64,000 bases of DNA from Mermis nigrescens (lineage: Eukaryota > Nematoda > Enoplea > Mermithida > Mermithidae), in assembly GCA_036768485.1 (NCBI GenBank), contig JAVLUZ010000509.1:434001-498000 (forward strand). The letters are read 5' to 3'. How positions within the stretch are numbered: the first letter of the stretch is position 1; each line of letters opens with the position of its first letter. Under the pieces are notes generated by a model that was not told where the DNA came from, did not search any database, and worked only from the letters and a program-made list of their open reading frames with translations. Both the position numbers and the translations under genes were made by a program. This document shows, in pieces, positions 1 through 9,381 of this stretch.

Positions 1-2
1 CT

Positions 3-176
3 GCTATTCACAAACATGTCTCAAATAGCAATCATTCAATTACATCAGATTGCTTCAAGGTTATTAGTCGAGCATCCAACTCTTTTGATCTTTTAATCAA
101 GGAGTCGTTATACATAGCACGTGATCGTCCTATTCTCAACAATAATGTTTCATCATATCCTCTAAATTTGTTTTAA
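3..176 (+). pseudogene. Penelope-like element, C-terminal GIY-YIG region (partial)
   Basis: An open frame of 57 codons enters from the left edge and ends at TAA. It contains FDLLIKESLYIARDRPILN and ends SYPLNLF. This pattern (a KLLIKESL-type helix, then a P-x-LN motif, then a short C-terminus) is what I know from the C-terminal GIY-YIG endonuclease of Penelope-like retroelements, which nick the target for reverse transcription. Only the tail is in the window, so the catalytic GIY and YIG strands cannot be checked. The following 100 bp or so looks like its 3' untranslated tail, before gypsy integrase sequence begins. Another GIY-YIG protein is possible. The family assignment rests on recalled motifs. 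Confidence 0.55.
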
Positions 177-284
177 TTTACTGAAATCCCACCTTTTTCA
201 TTTTCTTCTAGTTTAAAATATTTTATAATTCTCTTCATAATTTAATGGTATGTTTAAACTTTAAGTTTTTCTCTTGGTTTACAA

Positions 285-1565
285 CTCTCGCTTAACAAGC
301 TCATTTTTCAAAACTATTGTAGGGAGTGTTTACCATACGTGGGCAGCAAGAAATTTCTGGGGGTGCAAGATTTTTTTGAAGGTCAAAAAATGGCCTTAAA
401 AACGATGGTATGGTGATAAAAACACCATTTTTCGACGTTTCTCATCAAGCACTATCCATTGGCATCAAAAAATTGCAAAAAAAGCGAAAAAAATTTTCAA
501 AAATTGAATTCTGGGGGGGGTATTTTGATTTCTGGGGGGAGGTATTTTGGTTTCTGGGGGGGTGCATACCCCAAACCCCACGCCACCAGGTGTGGTGTTT
601 ACCCTGCCAGAAACGTCAACCCATAACTTACTTTTTACCCGTCCAACCCCTTCACTCTATTCCAGCAGCTGCTGCTATGCAGCATTGGGTTATGGACACC
701 ATGGGACCACTGCCAACGGCCCATGGAAAAATTAATATTTTAGATTTTATAGATTGGATGACAAAATGGGCCAAAACCGTGGCTTCCGTAGACATCCGAG
801 CCACAACCATTGCAGAACATTTCCTGGAGCGCATCATTTTGCGTTTTGGGGCGCCCAAGGTTGTCCAATCGGATCGCGGCGCAGGCTTTGTCACTGTTGT
901 TTTTCAGGTTTGCTGGCTATACCAGGTGTGGCACATAACCTCGATGGCCTATTGCCCTCAGACAAACGGATTGGTGGAACGTTTCAACCATACGCTGCAG
1001 ACCATGCTGACCACAACCATTCGGGACAAGCAGAATGAGTGGGATCGGTTCCTGCCGGCTGTCACCTTTGCCGACAACACCACCCAACACGCCAGCACAG
1101 GATACACGCCCTACTACCTTGTTTATGGGCACCAGGCGAAGCTTCCAATAGAGCAAGCCCTAGATGCTGATACGCTTGACAAACCAGAGGCTCCCTCTGT
1201 CCAAGAAATCCATTGTCATTTACGTCTGGCATGCCAATTTGCCATTGACGCTGCCCAGAGGAGCCCAGCAACGGCAAAAGGAGCAATACGATTGTCAAAA
1301 TTGCACGGAAAAACTGACGCCTTGTTATCATCTGGGCCAATTAGTGCTTTAGCGGAAATGCCCGAGCCACATTGAAATTCCATTCTTGCTGGCTCGGTCC
1401 ATACAAAGTTTGTTGTGTACGCCCCCAAATGCCACTATTCACAAATTGGCGGGATGTCGACGGATTTGGGTCACCCATTTGAATCAAAATCGTCCATTTC
1501 AGGGTGAAAAACGCGACATATTAGAAGATGCAGACGCCATGAGCGATGGCAGTATTGAGTACTAA
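285..1565 (+). pseudogene. Ty3/gypsy integrase remnant, broken by a MITE and frameshifts
   Basis: This is the integrase end of a gypsy-type pol gene, which would insert the cDNA copy into the genome. The zinc-binding half YCREC/LPCQK is split by the MITE at 334-594; removing the MITE and one 8-bp repeat restores the frame there. The catalytic core shows the D-D-E triad: D in VMDTMGPLP, D in VQSDRGAGF and E in NGLVERFN, the last two separated by 34 residues (family usual 35). After about residue DAAQ the frame slips twice: AQQRQKEQYDC is in a second frame and FHSCWLGPYKV (the GPY/F module) in a third. The frame ends at TAA at 1563-1565. Gag, protease, RT and RNase H are absent, so the copy is 5' truncated. 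Methionine codons upstream of the core come from the MITE and are not real starts. Confidence 0.85.
334..594 (+). mobile_element. MITE-A copy in gypsy integrase, TSD GTGTTTAC
   Basis: The 261-bp element begins CATACGTGGGCAGC and ends CCACCAGGTGTG. It is flanked by perfect 8-bp repeats GTGTTTAC at 326-333 and 595-602. Internally it has the family signature: AATGGCC, then GGTATGG, TTTTTCGACGTTTCTCATC, CCATTGGCATCAAAAAATT, a run of TTCTGGGGGG repeats and C-rich ends. The 8-bp TSD and short CA...TG ends point to the hAT superfamily. It splits the integrase zinc-finger codons. Confidence 0.92.
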
Positions 1566-2363
1566 ATTTTTGGTTTTTTTATGCATGATGCGTACCCATA
1601 CCTATATTTAATTATTTAATCTTGTAATATGTTATGTTGCCAGTGCATCAGAAGTGCATTATGCCGTGATGCAGTACAAGTAGCAAATAGCAGAGGCAAA
1701 TTATGCCATGCTATTGTCGACGTCCTATTGGCAGAGGCAACTTATGCCGCACCAATCGCATTGTTGTGAGTTCCTATGCAATTTAGGGAGCTGGAGTGGA
1801 CCAGAGCCTTGAATTGGCAAGGAATCGCACAATACCACCATACGTGGGCAGCAATAAAAATTCTGGGGGGTGCAAGATTTTTTTGAAGGTCGAAAAATGG
1901 CCTTAAAAATGGTGGTATGGCGATAAAAACACCATTTTTCGACGTTTCTCATCAAGTACTACCCATTGGCATCAAAAAATTGCGAAAAAAACGAAAAAAT
2001 TTTCATAAATTGAATTCTGGGGGGCATTTTGATTTCTGGTGGGGGTATTTTGGTTTCTGGGGGTGCATACCCCCCAACCCCCCCCCCTCCCACGCCCAGG
2101 TGTGAATACCACCCTGGGAGCTGAAGTGGACCAGCGCTCAGGTCAAAAAGGACGCATATTTCTCAATTGTTAATTAGTATGCATCTATGCATATTTAATC
2201 AATATTTTATCTACTTCTTATGCCCAGTTTTCCATATTCTGCCTCTATGTCGCCACCGGGGAATTTTTGCTTTTAAAATTTCAAACTGACGACAAAAATA
2301 AATAATACTCGGAATTCAGCTAACACTTCTCCTCAGCCGAACAATCAATGTAAAGGGGAGGAA
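1566..2363 (+). mobile_element. Gypsy 3' noncoding region and polypurine tract
   Basis: This noncoding tail follows the integrase stop. It contains imperfect direct repeats: GGCAAATTATGCC and GGCAACTTATGCC near 1695-1750, and AGCTG(A/G)AGTGGACCAG at about 1790 and 2118. It ends in the purine run AAAGGGGAGGAA at 2352-2363, followed at once by TGTAAGG. That is the expected layout of a polypurine tract next to the start of a 3' LTR. The MITE at 1839-2104 lies inside. The LTR call is inference because no second LTR copy is visible. Confidence 0.6.
1839..2104 (+). mobile_element. MITE-A copy, TSD AATACCAC
   Basis: A 266-bp copy with ends CATACGTGGGCAGC and CGCCCAGGTGTG, flanked by perfect 8-bp duplications AATACCAC at 1831-1838 and 2105-2112. 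It is inserted in the gypsy 3' noncoding region. Confidence 0.92.
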
Positions 2364-2579
2364 TGTAAGGAAAATAAAGTTTAAAGTTTAAGTTTAAAGT
2401 TTATTGCAACAGCGAAAATACGTCATCAGAAAACATTAACGAAGAGAAAAATGTACAGTCGCGGAAAATGTAGAATACAGAATAAAGACATTAAAGCAAT
2501 AATGCGAATACAGCTCGCACCAAGAAGAAACATTGCTGTGCAAGGTCATAAAGGCAGTGCTCTTACTTATGACTAAGGT

Positions 2580-5363
2580 TTATTCTCCATAGTTCATTTT
2601 TAGATTTTCTAATTTTAGCCTAAACATATTACTACTGGAAGCGTTTACCACTGATTCGGGGAGCATATTCCAAACATTTATTATTCTGTGACTGAAAAAA
2701 TATTTCTTCAAGTTAGATTTTAGAGCAGTGACTTTTAATTTTAATGTGTTGGTGGATCTAGTGTTGTTGTCTGATAATGTGAAGAAGTCATTTACATTAA
2801 CATCAACTGCAGAATGAAACATTTTGTATACCATAGTTAAATCGTACAATAACCTTCTATTCTCTAGATATTCCAGATTCAATACCTGAAGTCGATCCTG
2901 ATAAGACATGATGTTTGGATAACGGCACCCTAAGACACGTTTAGTAAAGTATCGTTGAACCTTTTCAATGTTACGAATATTTTGCTTTGTATGTGGTGAC
3001 CAAACAGAGGTCGAATATTCTAAAAGAGGCCGTACATAAGTTTTATAGGCCATTGTGAGAAGTGTCAAATCCTTACTTTTGAAACAGCGAAAAATAAGTG
3101 ACATGCGATGAAAGGCCTGCTTCACAAGTTTGCTTATGTGAGCAGTAAAATTGAGTTTTTCATCAATTAATATGCCTAAATCTTTTACAGGGGATTTTGA
3201 GGTTGAGACGAGGCTATTATTTATTGTGTAAACCATTCGAGAATTATTATGACCAAAATGAAGGACCTGACATTTTGGTAAGGATAAAGAAAGCTGCCAA
3301 AAATCTGACCATTCAGAAATTCGATTTAGCAATTTTTGAAGATGGAAAAAGTGCTCAGACTTTGCATAAATCTTAATATCATCTGCAAAAATAAGCATGT
3401 TAGAATAATGATCAGTTAGTAAAGATGTAATGTCATTTATGTAGAACAGAAATAAGATTGGACCCAGGACGCTGCCCTGTGGTACACCACTAAAAACACA
3501 GGTCTCATTTGAGAAATTTTTAGCGATTCTAACTCTCTGAGTCCTATTACTAAGAAAGTTTTTAATCCATTTAAGTACGTAACCTTGAATACCGTATTTT
3601 GACAATTTGAGAACCAGTTTACTGTGAGAGATGGAATCAAACGCTTTTGCAAAATCCAAGTATATAGCGTCCATGGGCTCTTTATTGTCTACATTGTTAA
3701 TTATCTTATTTAAATAGCACAAGAGTTGCAATTCACATGATTTTTTAGGAAGAAAACCAAACTGTTCAAACGAAATCAAGTTATTTCTTTTAGCATAATC
3801 CATTAACTGAGTTTTCAAGACTTTTTCAAGAATTCGGCAGCTAACACAAGTTAAAGAAATCGGACGATAATTAGAAGATAAAGATGCATCGCCTTTCTTT
3901 AAGACTGCAATTACAAAAGCAGTTTTCCAAATTTTGGGTAAGGTTCCAGACAGTAAGGATACTAGAAAAATTTTTTTCAAAGGAGTTTTCAAAGAATAAG
4001 CTAATTTTTTGAAAAGAATACTTGGAAGCCCATCAGGTCCACTTGAAGGTGAAGAACACAAACCTTTTATAGCAGCTATAATATCGTCTTCCGCACACGA
4101 AATATGATCAATAATACTTTCTGTAAAGGGTGTAGGTAAATCAGGTAAAATGCCATTATCGAGGGTGAAAGCATCAGAGAATAAATTGTTAAGTAGATTA
4201 GCTTTTTTAGATTCGCCAAAAATGCATTTACCGTTTTCATCCTTTAGGGGTGGAGAACGCGTTTTATCCTGTAAACGTTTACCAACGTAACTGTAAAATT
4301 TCTTTACGTTTGACTTTTCAACGAGTTTTTGTTCGTTTTTACAGTAATGCTCATGAACAGCACTTTCTAAAGAAGCAGTAATTTGTTTGTATTCATGCTT
4401 TAATTGAGACGTTTTAAATTTTTTGAGCTTTCTCCACAAGTTTAACTTTTTTCGCTGTAATTTTTTTATGACTAGAGGGTATCTTTTTGGTGATTTGCTT
4501 TTGAAAGGGATAAATAGACATACACCTTCATTTATAATACACAGGAATTTTTTATAAAATTCATCTATATTTGTGCAGTCAAAGAAAGCTTCTTCCCAAC
4601 TAATATAATCAAGGTAAGTGGCAAAATCAACGTAATTTCCACGATTAAAATCTCTAATTTTTTCAATATTTCTTGATTTCTCAAAATTTGTTAGAAATTT
4701 AAAATCAATCTGACTGTGATCACATGTGCCCATTAATGGTGGTAATACAGAAATATCAAAACATAAGCTCATGTTGTTAACAAAAATAAGGTCTAAAATG
4801 TTATCAGAACGAGTAGGCTCGGTAACTAATTGATAAAAATTATGACTAGTTACAGTAATCCAGAAAAGACGTGAGCTTTTGTCAGATGGAATTTTGGTTT
4901 CAGACCAATTAATTGACGGAAAGTTGAAATCACCTAGGAGCACAGTAGGATAGTTGTCTCGAAGACAATAATCAATGAGCTCACAAACCGTTTTTGTTTG
5001 GTTGAAGTCGTAATGAGGAGAACGATAAATTAATATTATTCTCAGAACAGTGTTTTTAAAAAAGAGATCTAGAACTAAGGATTCAGCCATGCTATATTCG
5101 TTTGGAAAACTAAAAATGCTAACTTTTATAGATTTTCTAACCAAAGCACAAACACCACCGCCTTTATAAGCTCTATCCTTTCGAAAAACTTGAAAGTCTG
5201 AATTATAGAAAACGCTACCATCGGGAGTATCTTTGTTGAGCCATGATTCGGTAATAAAAACAAAATCGTACCTTTCAAGAATCGAATCCAAAAATACAGT
5301 TTTATTGTTTATACTACGAACATTAATTAAAGTAGCCTTTAGAGAATTTACACAGCCTAATCC
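2580..5363 (-). CDS. LINE ORF2: endonuclease + reverse transcriptase
   Basis: The open frame has 927 codons after the UAG at 5364-5366. An APE-type endonuclease covers about residues 10-225: INVRSINNK, then ITESWL (catalytic Glu), GGGVCALV, IYRSPH, LLGDFNFPSINW and a CDHSQIDF His box. The reverse transcriptase covers about 430-760: SGPDGLPSILFKK, NYRPISLT, YLDFAKAFDSISHSKL (motif A Asp), SGVPQGSVLGPILF and FADDIKIY (motif C, residues 659-662). A C-terminal region with YKTYVRPLLEYSTSVWSP follows. These steps nick DNA and copy the RNA at the target. There is no ATG between the UAG and residue 92, and the endonuclease's Asn and Glu motifs lie before that. Translation therefore seems to need entry from ORF1 rather than its own AUG. 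The first alternative start would be a TTG at 5291. Confidence 0.9.
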   Translation of the reverse strand, partial: GLGCVNSLKATLINVRSINNKTVFLDSILERYDFVFITESWLNKDTPDGSVFYNSDFQVFRKDRAYKGGGVCALVRKSIKVSIFSFPNEYSMAESLVLDLFFKNTVLRIILIYRSPHYDFNQTKTVCELIDYCLRDNYPTVLLGDFNFPSINWSETKIPSDKSSRLFWITVTSHNFYQLVTEPTRSDNILDLIFVNNMSLCFDISVLPPLMGTCDHSQIDFKFLTNFEKSRNIEKIRDFNRGNYVDFATYLDYISWEEAFFDCTNIDEFYKKFLCIINEGVCLFIPFKSKSPKRYPLVIKKLQRKKLNLWRKLKKFKTSQLKHEYKQITASLESAVHEHYCKNEQKLVEKSNVKKFYSYVGKRLQDKTRSPPLKDENGKCIFGESKKANLLNNLFSDAFTLDNGILPDLPTPFTESIIDHISCAEDDIIAAIKGLCSSPSSGPDGLPSILFKKLAYSLKTPLKKIFLVSLLSGTLPKIWKTAFVIAVLKKGDASLSSNYRPISLTCVSCRILEKVLKTQLMDYAKRNNLISFEQFGFLPKKSCELQLLCYLNKIINNVDNKEPMDAIYLDFAKAFDSISHSKLVLKLSKYGIQGYVLKWIKNFLSNRTQRVRIAKNFSNETCVFSGVPQGSVLGPILFLFYINDITSLLTDHYSNMLIFADDIKIYAKSEHFFHLQKLLNRISEWSDFWQLSLSLPKCQVLHFGHNNSRMVYTINNSLVSTSKSPVKDLGILIDEKLNFTAHISKLVKQAFHRMSLIFRCFKSKDLTLLTMAYKTYVRPLLEYSTSVWSPHTKQNIRNIEKVQRYFTKRVLGCRYPNIMSYQDRLQVLNLEYLENRRLLYDLTMVYKMFHSAVDVNVNDFFTLSDNNTRSTNTLKLKVTALKSNLKKYFFSHRIINVWNMLPESVVNASSSNMFRLKLENLKMNYGE

Positions 5364-5375
5364 CTAGCAGTCAGC
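5355..5375 (-). promoter_or_regulatory. In-frame UAG junction of ORF1 and ORF2, candidate readthrough site
   Basis: On the - strand the codons read GAC TGC TAG GGA TTA GGC. ORF1 ends at the TAG and the ORF2 frame continues without shift. A single stop between two long ORFs, the second lacking an early AUG, is the arrangement used for stop-codon readthrough in some retroelements. It could equally be a recent nonsense mutation in an originally fused frame. I see the frame relation directly; the mechanism is inference. Confidence 0.5.
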
Positions 5376-6215
5376 AATGTTCGATCTTGGTTTAAATGTA
5401 AGAGAATCAATTCTGCGTTTTTTAATACAATCGGCCTTGTAATCGATGTAATAACCTTCCTTATCAGGCAAATCATTATATTTTTCACGGAGCTCGCGGG
5501 CGCGTTGACGTTGTAGATAAGATAAATCAGGACGAGCACGTAAACCATCAGTTTTTAAGTACTTATTTATCATAGATATAAAATCTTTCTTAGCCTGAGG
5601 ATTAGAACATATGACTTTCAAGAAACGCGGTTTGTTATTATATGCAGGACCATCTCTAAATACATGAATTATAGAATCAGTTTTCAAATTAAGATATTCG
5701 TTACCATTTTCTGAAACTAATCTTCTTACTGCATCCAGATCGTCGTCCGTGTCGCCTAAGCCGAACAAGACTGCATTTGGTTTTTTCGATTCGACTTCCA
5801 AAGCATCTTTCACAAAGAGCTGTAAATCAGGTCCTGGCGTGGGGACAGCAAAGTTCGGAGGTGGAAACGGAAAGGCTGGTTTCTTGGCTGTCTCGACCAG
5901 ATTTGCAATCTTGTCTTCAAGGGCTAACAACCTTTGATCCGTGATAACAGCTTTGGCTGGTAAATCCTTCATCTGAACGCGAATAGGGTTGCAGTTCGAG
6001 CAATAGAACGGAAATGCGTAGTCAGATTTCGTATAATCAGGACTTTTAAAATAGGCTAAGACGGCCGACGGTAAATGAACGCATTTAGAATGAACCCATC
6101 CATCGCACAACTCGCAAAGAATAGCCGTTTTATCGTTGTCACTAACGTTTCCGCTGCAAACTAAACATGGGCAAGAAATAGAATCATTTGCGGACTTTCG
6201 TTGTTTCGGCGGCAT
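5364..6215 (-). CDS. LINE ORF1: PHD-type zinc-finger protein
   Basis: 283 codons from ATG at 6215 (MPPKQRKSAND) to TAG at 5364. Residues 15-75 carry a PHD-like Cys/His pattern: CPCLVCSGN, then LCELCDGWVHSKCVHL and FYCSNC. A proline-rich stretch (FPFPPPNFAVPTPGP) follows. A central region resembling the RNA-binding fold of LINE ORF1 proteins comes next (NAVLFGLGDTDDDLDAV ... NKPRFLKVICSNPQAKKDF), then a basic C-terminus with RARPDLSYLQRQRARELREK. Known ORF1 proteins bind LINE RNA and form the transposition particle. A start at a TTG six codons upstream is possible but ATG is preferred. The stop codon is in the same frame as ORF2. Confidence 0.85.
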   Translation of the reverse strand: MPPKQRKSANDSISCPCLVCSGNVSDNDKTAILCELCDGWVHSKCVHLPSAVLAYFKSPDYTKSDYAFPFYCSNCNPIRVQMKDLPAKAVITDQRLLALEDKIANLVETAKKPAFPFPPPNFAVPTPGPDLQLFVKDALEVESKKPNAVLFGLGDTDDDLDAVRRLVSENGNEYLNLKTDSIIHVFRDGPAYNNKPRFLKVICSNPQAKKDFISMINKYLKTDGLRARPDLSYLQRQRARELREKYNDLPDKEGYYIDYKADCIKKRRIDSLTFKPRSNIADC

Positions 6216-6300
6216 AATCACGAATAACGTCAATATTGATCAAATCCTTAATGTGGTTTTTGAAAAACAAAGACTTGATTAAATGGGGTTTATGTGTTAA

Positions 6301-6722
6301 TGTCGTTTCTCTTGCCATAATATGTGTTTATATTCCTGTTATTAGTTGGTGGGTTCGTAATATGTATAAGTAGGTAGGCACTAATCAAGTAGGCGGATAC
6401 TTAGATGGGGTATATATACCCCATGCACCATGATAAAATGATTAGTTTCCAGCAATCATACACCATCTAAGGTACGTATGGTAGGTGAGAGTTAAGATCT
6501 GTTGTGTAAGACTGACCATGGTCTTACATATCATGCTCCCGGAAGTCTCATCATAACCTAGCCGGCTATTATGAAGCATGCATGATCCGCACAATGGGCC
6601 ATTTGGTCTACTTTGACTATAGAAGACATTTATATCTGCGCACTAAACTAATGCAACAAAGTGGAATACTGTAAGCTATTCCGTACCTCATTAACACACA
6701 CTTGAAATACAGTAGTAAAACA
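6301..6722 (+). mobile_element. Possible remainder of the gypsy 3' LTR
   Basis: Sequence between the LINE and the next MITE, with no coding frame. It holds a TATA-like palindrome GGGGTATATATACCCC at about 6406-6421, a second TATTTA-like box near 6631, and an end ...GTAAAACA at 6722. If the TGTAAGG at 2364 starts an LTR that the LINE interrupts, this would be its rest. Without a second LTR this stays tentative. Confidence 0.3.
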
Positions 6723-6802
6723 ATACCACGCTGTGCGCTCATTAATATATTCCTAAGCTGGTCGGACAGTATATTTAATTAGGATTTGGTGCTCATCTAG
6801 AC

Positions 6803-7367
6803 CATACGTGGGCAGCAAGAAAATTCTGGGGGGAAGGGGTGCAAGATTTTTATGAAGGTCAAAAAATTTCCTTAAAAATGGTGGTATGCATACGTGAGGC
6901 AGCAAGAAAATTCTGGGGGGGTGCAAGATTTTTTTGAAGGTCAAAAAATGGCCTTAAAAATGGTGGTATGGCGATAAAAACACAATTTTTTGTCGTTTCT
7001 CATCAAGCACTATCCATTGGCATCAAAAATTGCGAAAAAAAAATTTTCAAAAAATTGGATTCTGGGGGGGGGATATTTTGATTTCTGGGGGGGTATTTTT
7101 GGTTTCTGGGGGTGCATACCCCCTCCCCCAAACCCCCCACGCCCAGGTGTGGTGGTATGGTGATAAAAACACCATTTTTCGACGTTTCTCATCAAGCACT
7201 ATCCATTGGCATCAAAAAATTGCGAAAAAAACGAAAAAAACTTTCAAAAATTGAATTCTGGGGGGGTATTTTGATTTCTGGGGGGGGGGGTATTTTGATT
7301 TCTGGTGGGGGGTATTTTGGTTTCTGGGGGTGCATACCCCCAAAACCCCCGCCCACGCCCAGGTGTG
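6803..7367 (+). mobile_element. MITE-A (outer copy), split by a second MITE-A
   Basis: The outer element runs from CATACGTGGGCAGC at 6803 to CCCAGGTGTG at 7367. It is flanked by ATCTAGAC (6795-6802) and ATCTGGAC (7368-7375), a 7 of 8 match. At GTGGTATG (6881-6888) it is interrupted by a complete second copy, and its own sequence resumes at 7160. Confidence 0.9.
6889..7151 (+). mobile_element. MITE-A (inner copy), TSD GTGGTATG
   Basis: A full copy, CATACGTGAGGCAGC ... CCCAGGTGTG, inserted in the same orientation into the outer MITE-A. Perfect 8-bp duplications GTGGTATG lie at 6881-6888 and 7152-7159. The duplicated 8-mer is part of the MITE's own internal sequence, so this is self-insertion. 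Confidence 0.92.
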
Positions 7368-7375
7368 ATCTGGAC

Positions 7376-8658
7376 CCTTTTTCATCAAAACTTATTATTT
7401 TCAGCTTTCTTTTTTTCTAAGAGCTGTCATTTGGGTGGAAGCCCTTAGGTCCACTAATCTTTTATTTGGAGACATAGAAATTGCTCTATGGTCCGAAGTC
7501 CAAATGTCTTGCAGTTGCTCTTTGGGAAAATAAGCTAATGAAAAACTACATAAAATTGACATCTGTAGTGAGGAAACACATTACAGATCCTAATTGCGGT
7601 TTACTGCCTAATGCCAGCTAATGTCTCAGCTAGATTTTCCGTCACTTAAAAATTGAGATAAAAGGAAATTACTTTTGGTCGAAATAAAAGTAATTATCAT
7701 CCGCAGCCTAATTTATGTTCTCATGTGGGCTAATTTGTGAGACAGATCGGGATTAACAAAAGAATTTAATAAAGCTCACATATGTCAGAATTCGTTAATG
7801 ACAGACAAAAATTGTGTTTTCTCGAGAATACATATGTATATATAGATGGAAAATATACTGTACCTCACATAATATTGCAACCCTGAAACAAAACAATTCA
7901 TCAATTTTCAACTAAAAGCAGCATGAGGACTCCAGCAGTCACCGGCCTACAACTTTCTACATACCTTGGTCATTTTCACAAAGTTGTCGCTCATGGGCTC
8001 AATCGTCCACTCTTTGCTCGACTATGAAATTGATGCTTCTTGCGAAGTGGGGGTTGGGGCGGGATCCAATTTCCACGTTTGCCACCCAAAAATGCAAGGT
8101 TTAAGTTTTTGGGATTCCTTACATACAGGGTTAATTCGTCTAGTGGTATGAAGTTCGCTTTTCAATCATCATACGAGGAATATTACTACCAGAATTGACA
8201 ATCCTAAGACTAATAATATCAATCGTTCATGGGCGATGCACGTATTGGCTCATGGCCCTCAATACATAGTTTAACGTGAGCTAAATAATGTTCTACTTCA
8301 ATCACATGTATGCCTTATACTATATAGCTGGCCAGCATCAATCCTATGCTACCTATTAGTGGAGGTCTCTTGGACTGAGCTATTTACTAGAGTGTGGGCG
8401 GTATTTAAGCAACAAAATAGTAGGCGGAATTATGATTATAGAAAATAGGCGGTATGCCTAATAAGTACCTAGCTTGAGCATAAATATACGAACTAAATTA
8501 CGGCTATCAGCTGTTGAATGTATCGGCTTTATTACACTATGACAAAATGGATCATTGTGTAGAAAAATCATTTTTCTACAAGATGAGAAACTTTCGTTGC
8601 GAAATGGATGAACAATGATTGAGATATTAGACAAACTCGGAAAGCATCAATTCTAGCA
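7376..8658. other. No gene recognised
   Basis: About 1.3 kb of AT-rich sequence. I find no convincing coding frame, splice-site pair matching a known protein, or repeat with ends. A 61-codon frame at 7966-8151 has no recognisable similarity. Confidence 0.5.
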
Positions 8659-8667
8659 AATAGTCCC

Positions 8668-9372
8668 GGAGTAACATAAGAATATGGTACTTTCAGAGTG
8701 CTAGAAAATAAACTTCAGAAGAGCGGATTTTTTTGCTCAGTACTTAGAATACCTATGTTAAAAGGAAGCGCGGAAAAAATTTTCCTTCTCGACCTTAGCA
8801 TCTATACATCGACCTAAGCATCAATACATCGACCTAAGCATCTATGTATACAATACATCGATCTGAGCATCTATACATCGACCTACACATCTATATATCG
8901 ACCTGAGTGGGAGCGAACTCGACCTAAGCAGCTTGAAACACCTTTACAGATATACTAAGCCTAAGCCTGAGTATAATAGAAGCAAAAACTTAGATTTTCG
9001 TATATCTTATCGAGTAAAACCGAAAAAACATGCAATAAAATATGAAAATTTTTTTAAGTTTTTTAAAATTTCGAACAGCTTTCCGCGCCATTTTTTCTTT
9101 TTTCTCCTTCATTGCTATGTTCCCGTCCGTAATTTCAGCCCATATTATTTATTTCTGACCAATGTGTAAGTCCTTGGATCGAGCCGTTTAATCGTCGCAC
9201 ACAGCACTCAAATCGAGAGTTGCCTGCAACTTTGCAAGTATGGCTCACATTTTTCACCACATTTTCTTTCCGCGTTTCAATTTATCATCTTCTACCATTT
9301 TAGCAAAAAAATTTTGGCATTCCGTATTCGTTTTGCACCTTTCCCGAAAGTACCATATTCTTAAGTTCAGCC
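8668..9372. mobile_element. MULE-like non-autonomous element 1, 9-bp TSD
   Basis: This 705-bp element is flanked by perfect 9-bp repeats AATAGTCCC (8659-8667 and 9373-9381). Its ends are imperfect inverted repeats of about 27 bp: GGAGTAACATAAGAATATGG at the left, and GGCTGAACTTAAGAATATGG as the reverse complement of the right, both continuing TACTTTC. A 9-bp TSD is typical of Mutator-like elements. It contains a 20-bp minisatellite and no long ORF. Confidence 0.75.
8797..8928. repeat. 20-bp minisatellite (GACCTAAGCATCTATACATC)n
   Basis: About six imperfect tandem units of GACCTAAGCATCTATACATC lie inside MULE-like element 1. The reverse complement of the same unit forms an array in the related element at 10340-11378. 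Confidence 0.8.
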
Positions 9373-9381
9373 AATAGTCCC

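Larger units (their letters stand above)
2375..6300 (-). mobile_element. CR1-like LINE, both ORFs present
   Basis: A non-LTR retrotransposon on the - strand. It has a 5' part with ORF1 (PHD-type zinc finger), an ORF2 with endonuclease and reverse transcriptase, a 3' untranslated region of about 180 bp (2403-2579), and a 3' tail of short tandem repeats (AAACTTT type, 2376-2403). Short-repeat tails and PHD-bearing ORF1 proteins are known for CR1/L2-type LINEs. It sits directly after the presumed start of the gypsy 3' LTR. The 5' boundary is not clear; I see no TSD and place it near 6240-6300. Both long frames are free of frameshifts, so this looks like one of the youngest insertions in the window. 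Confidence 0.85.

Noticed and set aside
410..600. Methionine-led N-terminus of a 321-codon frame that runs into the integrase
   Set aside because: These codons lie in the MITE-A insertion (334-594), which has a perfect TSD; the frame fusion is accidental.
2580..5291. ORF2 starting at the TTG at 5291
   Set aside because: The frame runs unbroken upstream to the UAG, and that stretch encodes the conserved INVRSINNK endonuclease motif, so the TTG is internal.
7030..7420. Several 60-100 codon frames with TPFFDVSHQALSIGIKK
   Set aside because: They are the translated MITE-A consensus and recur in nearly every copy with changing ends set by G-run length; no coding constraint is seen.
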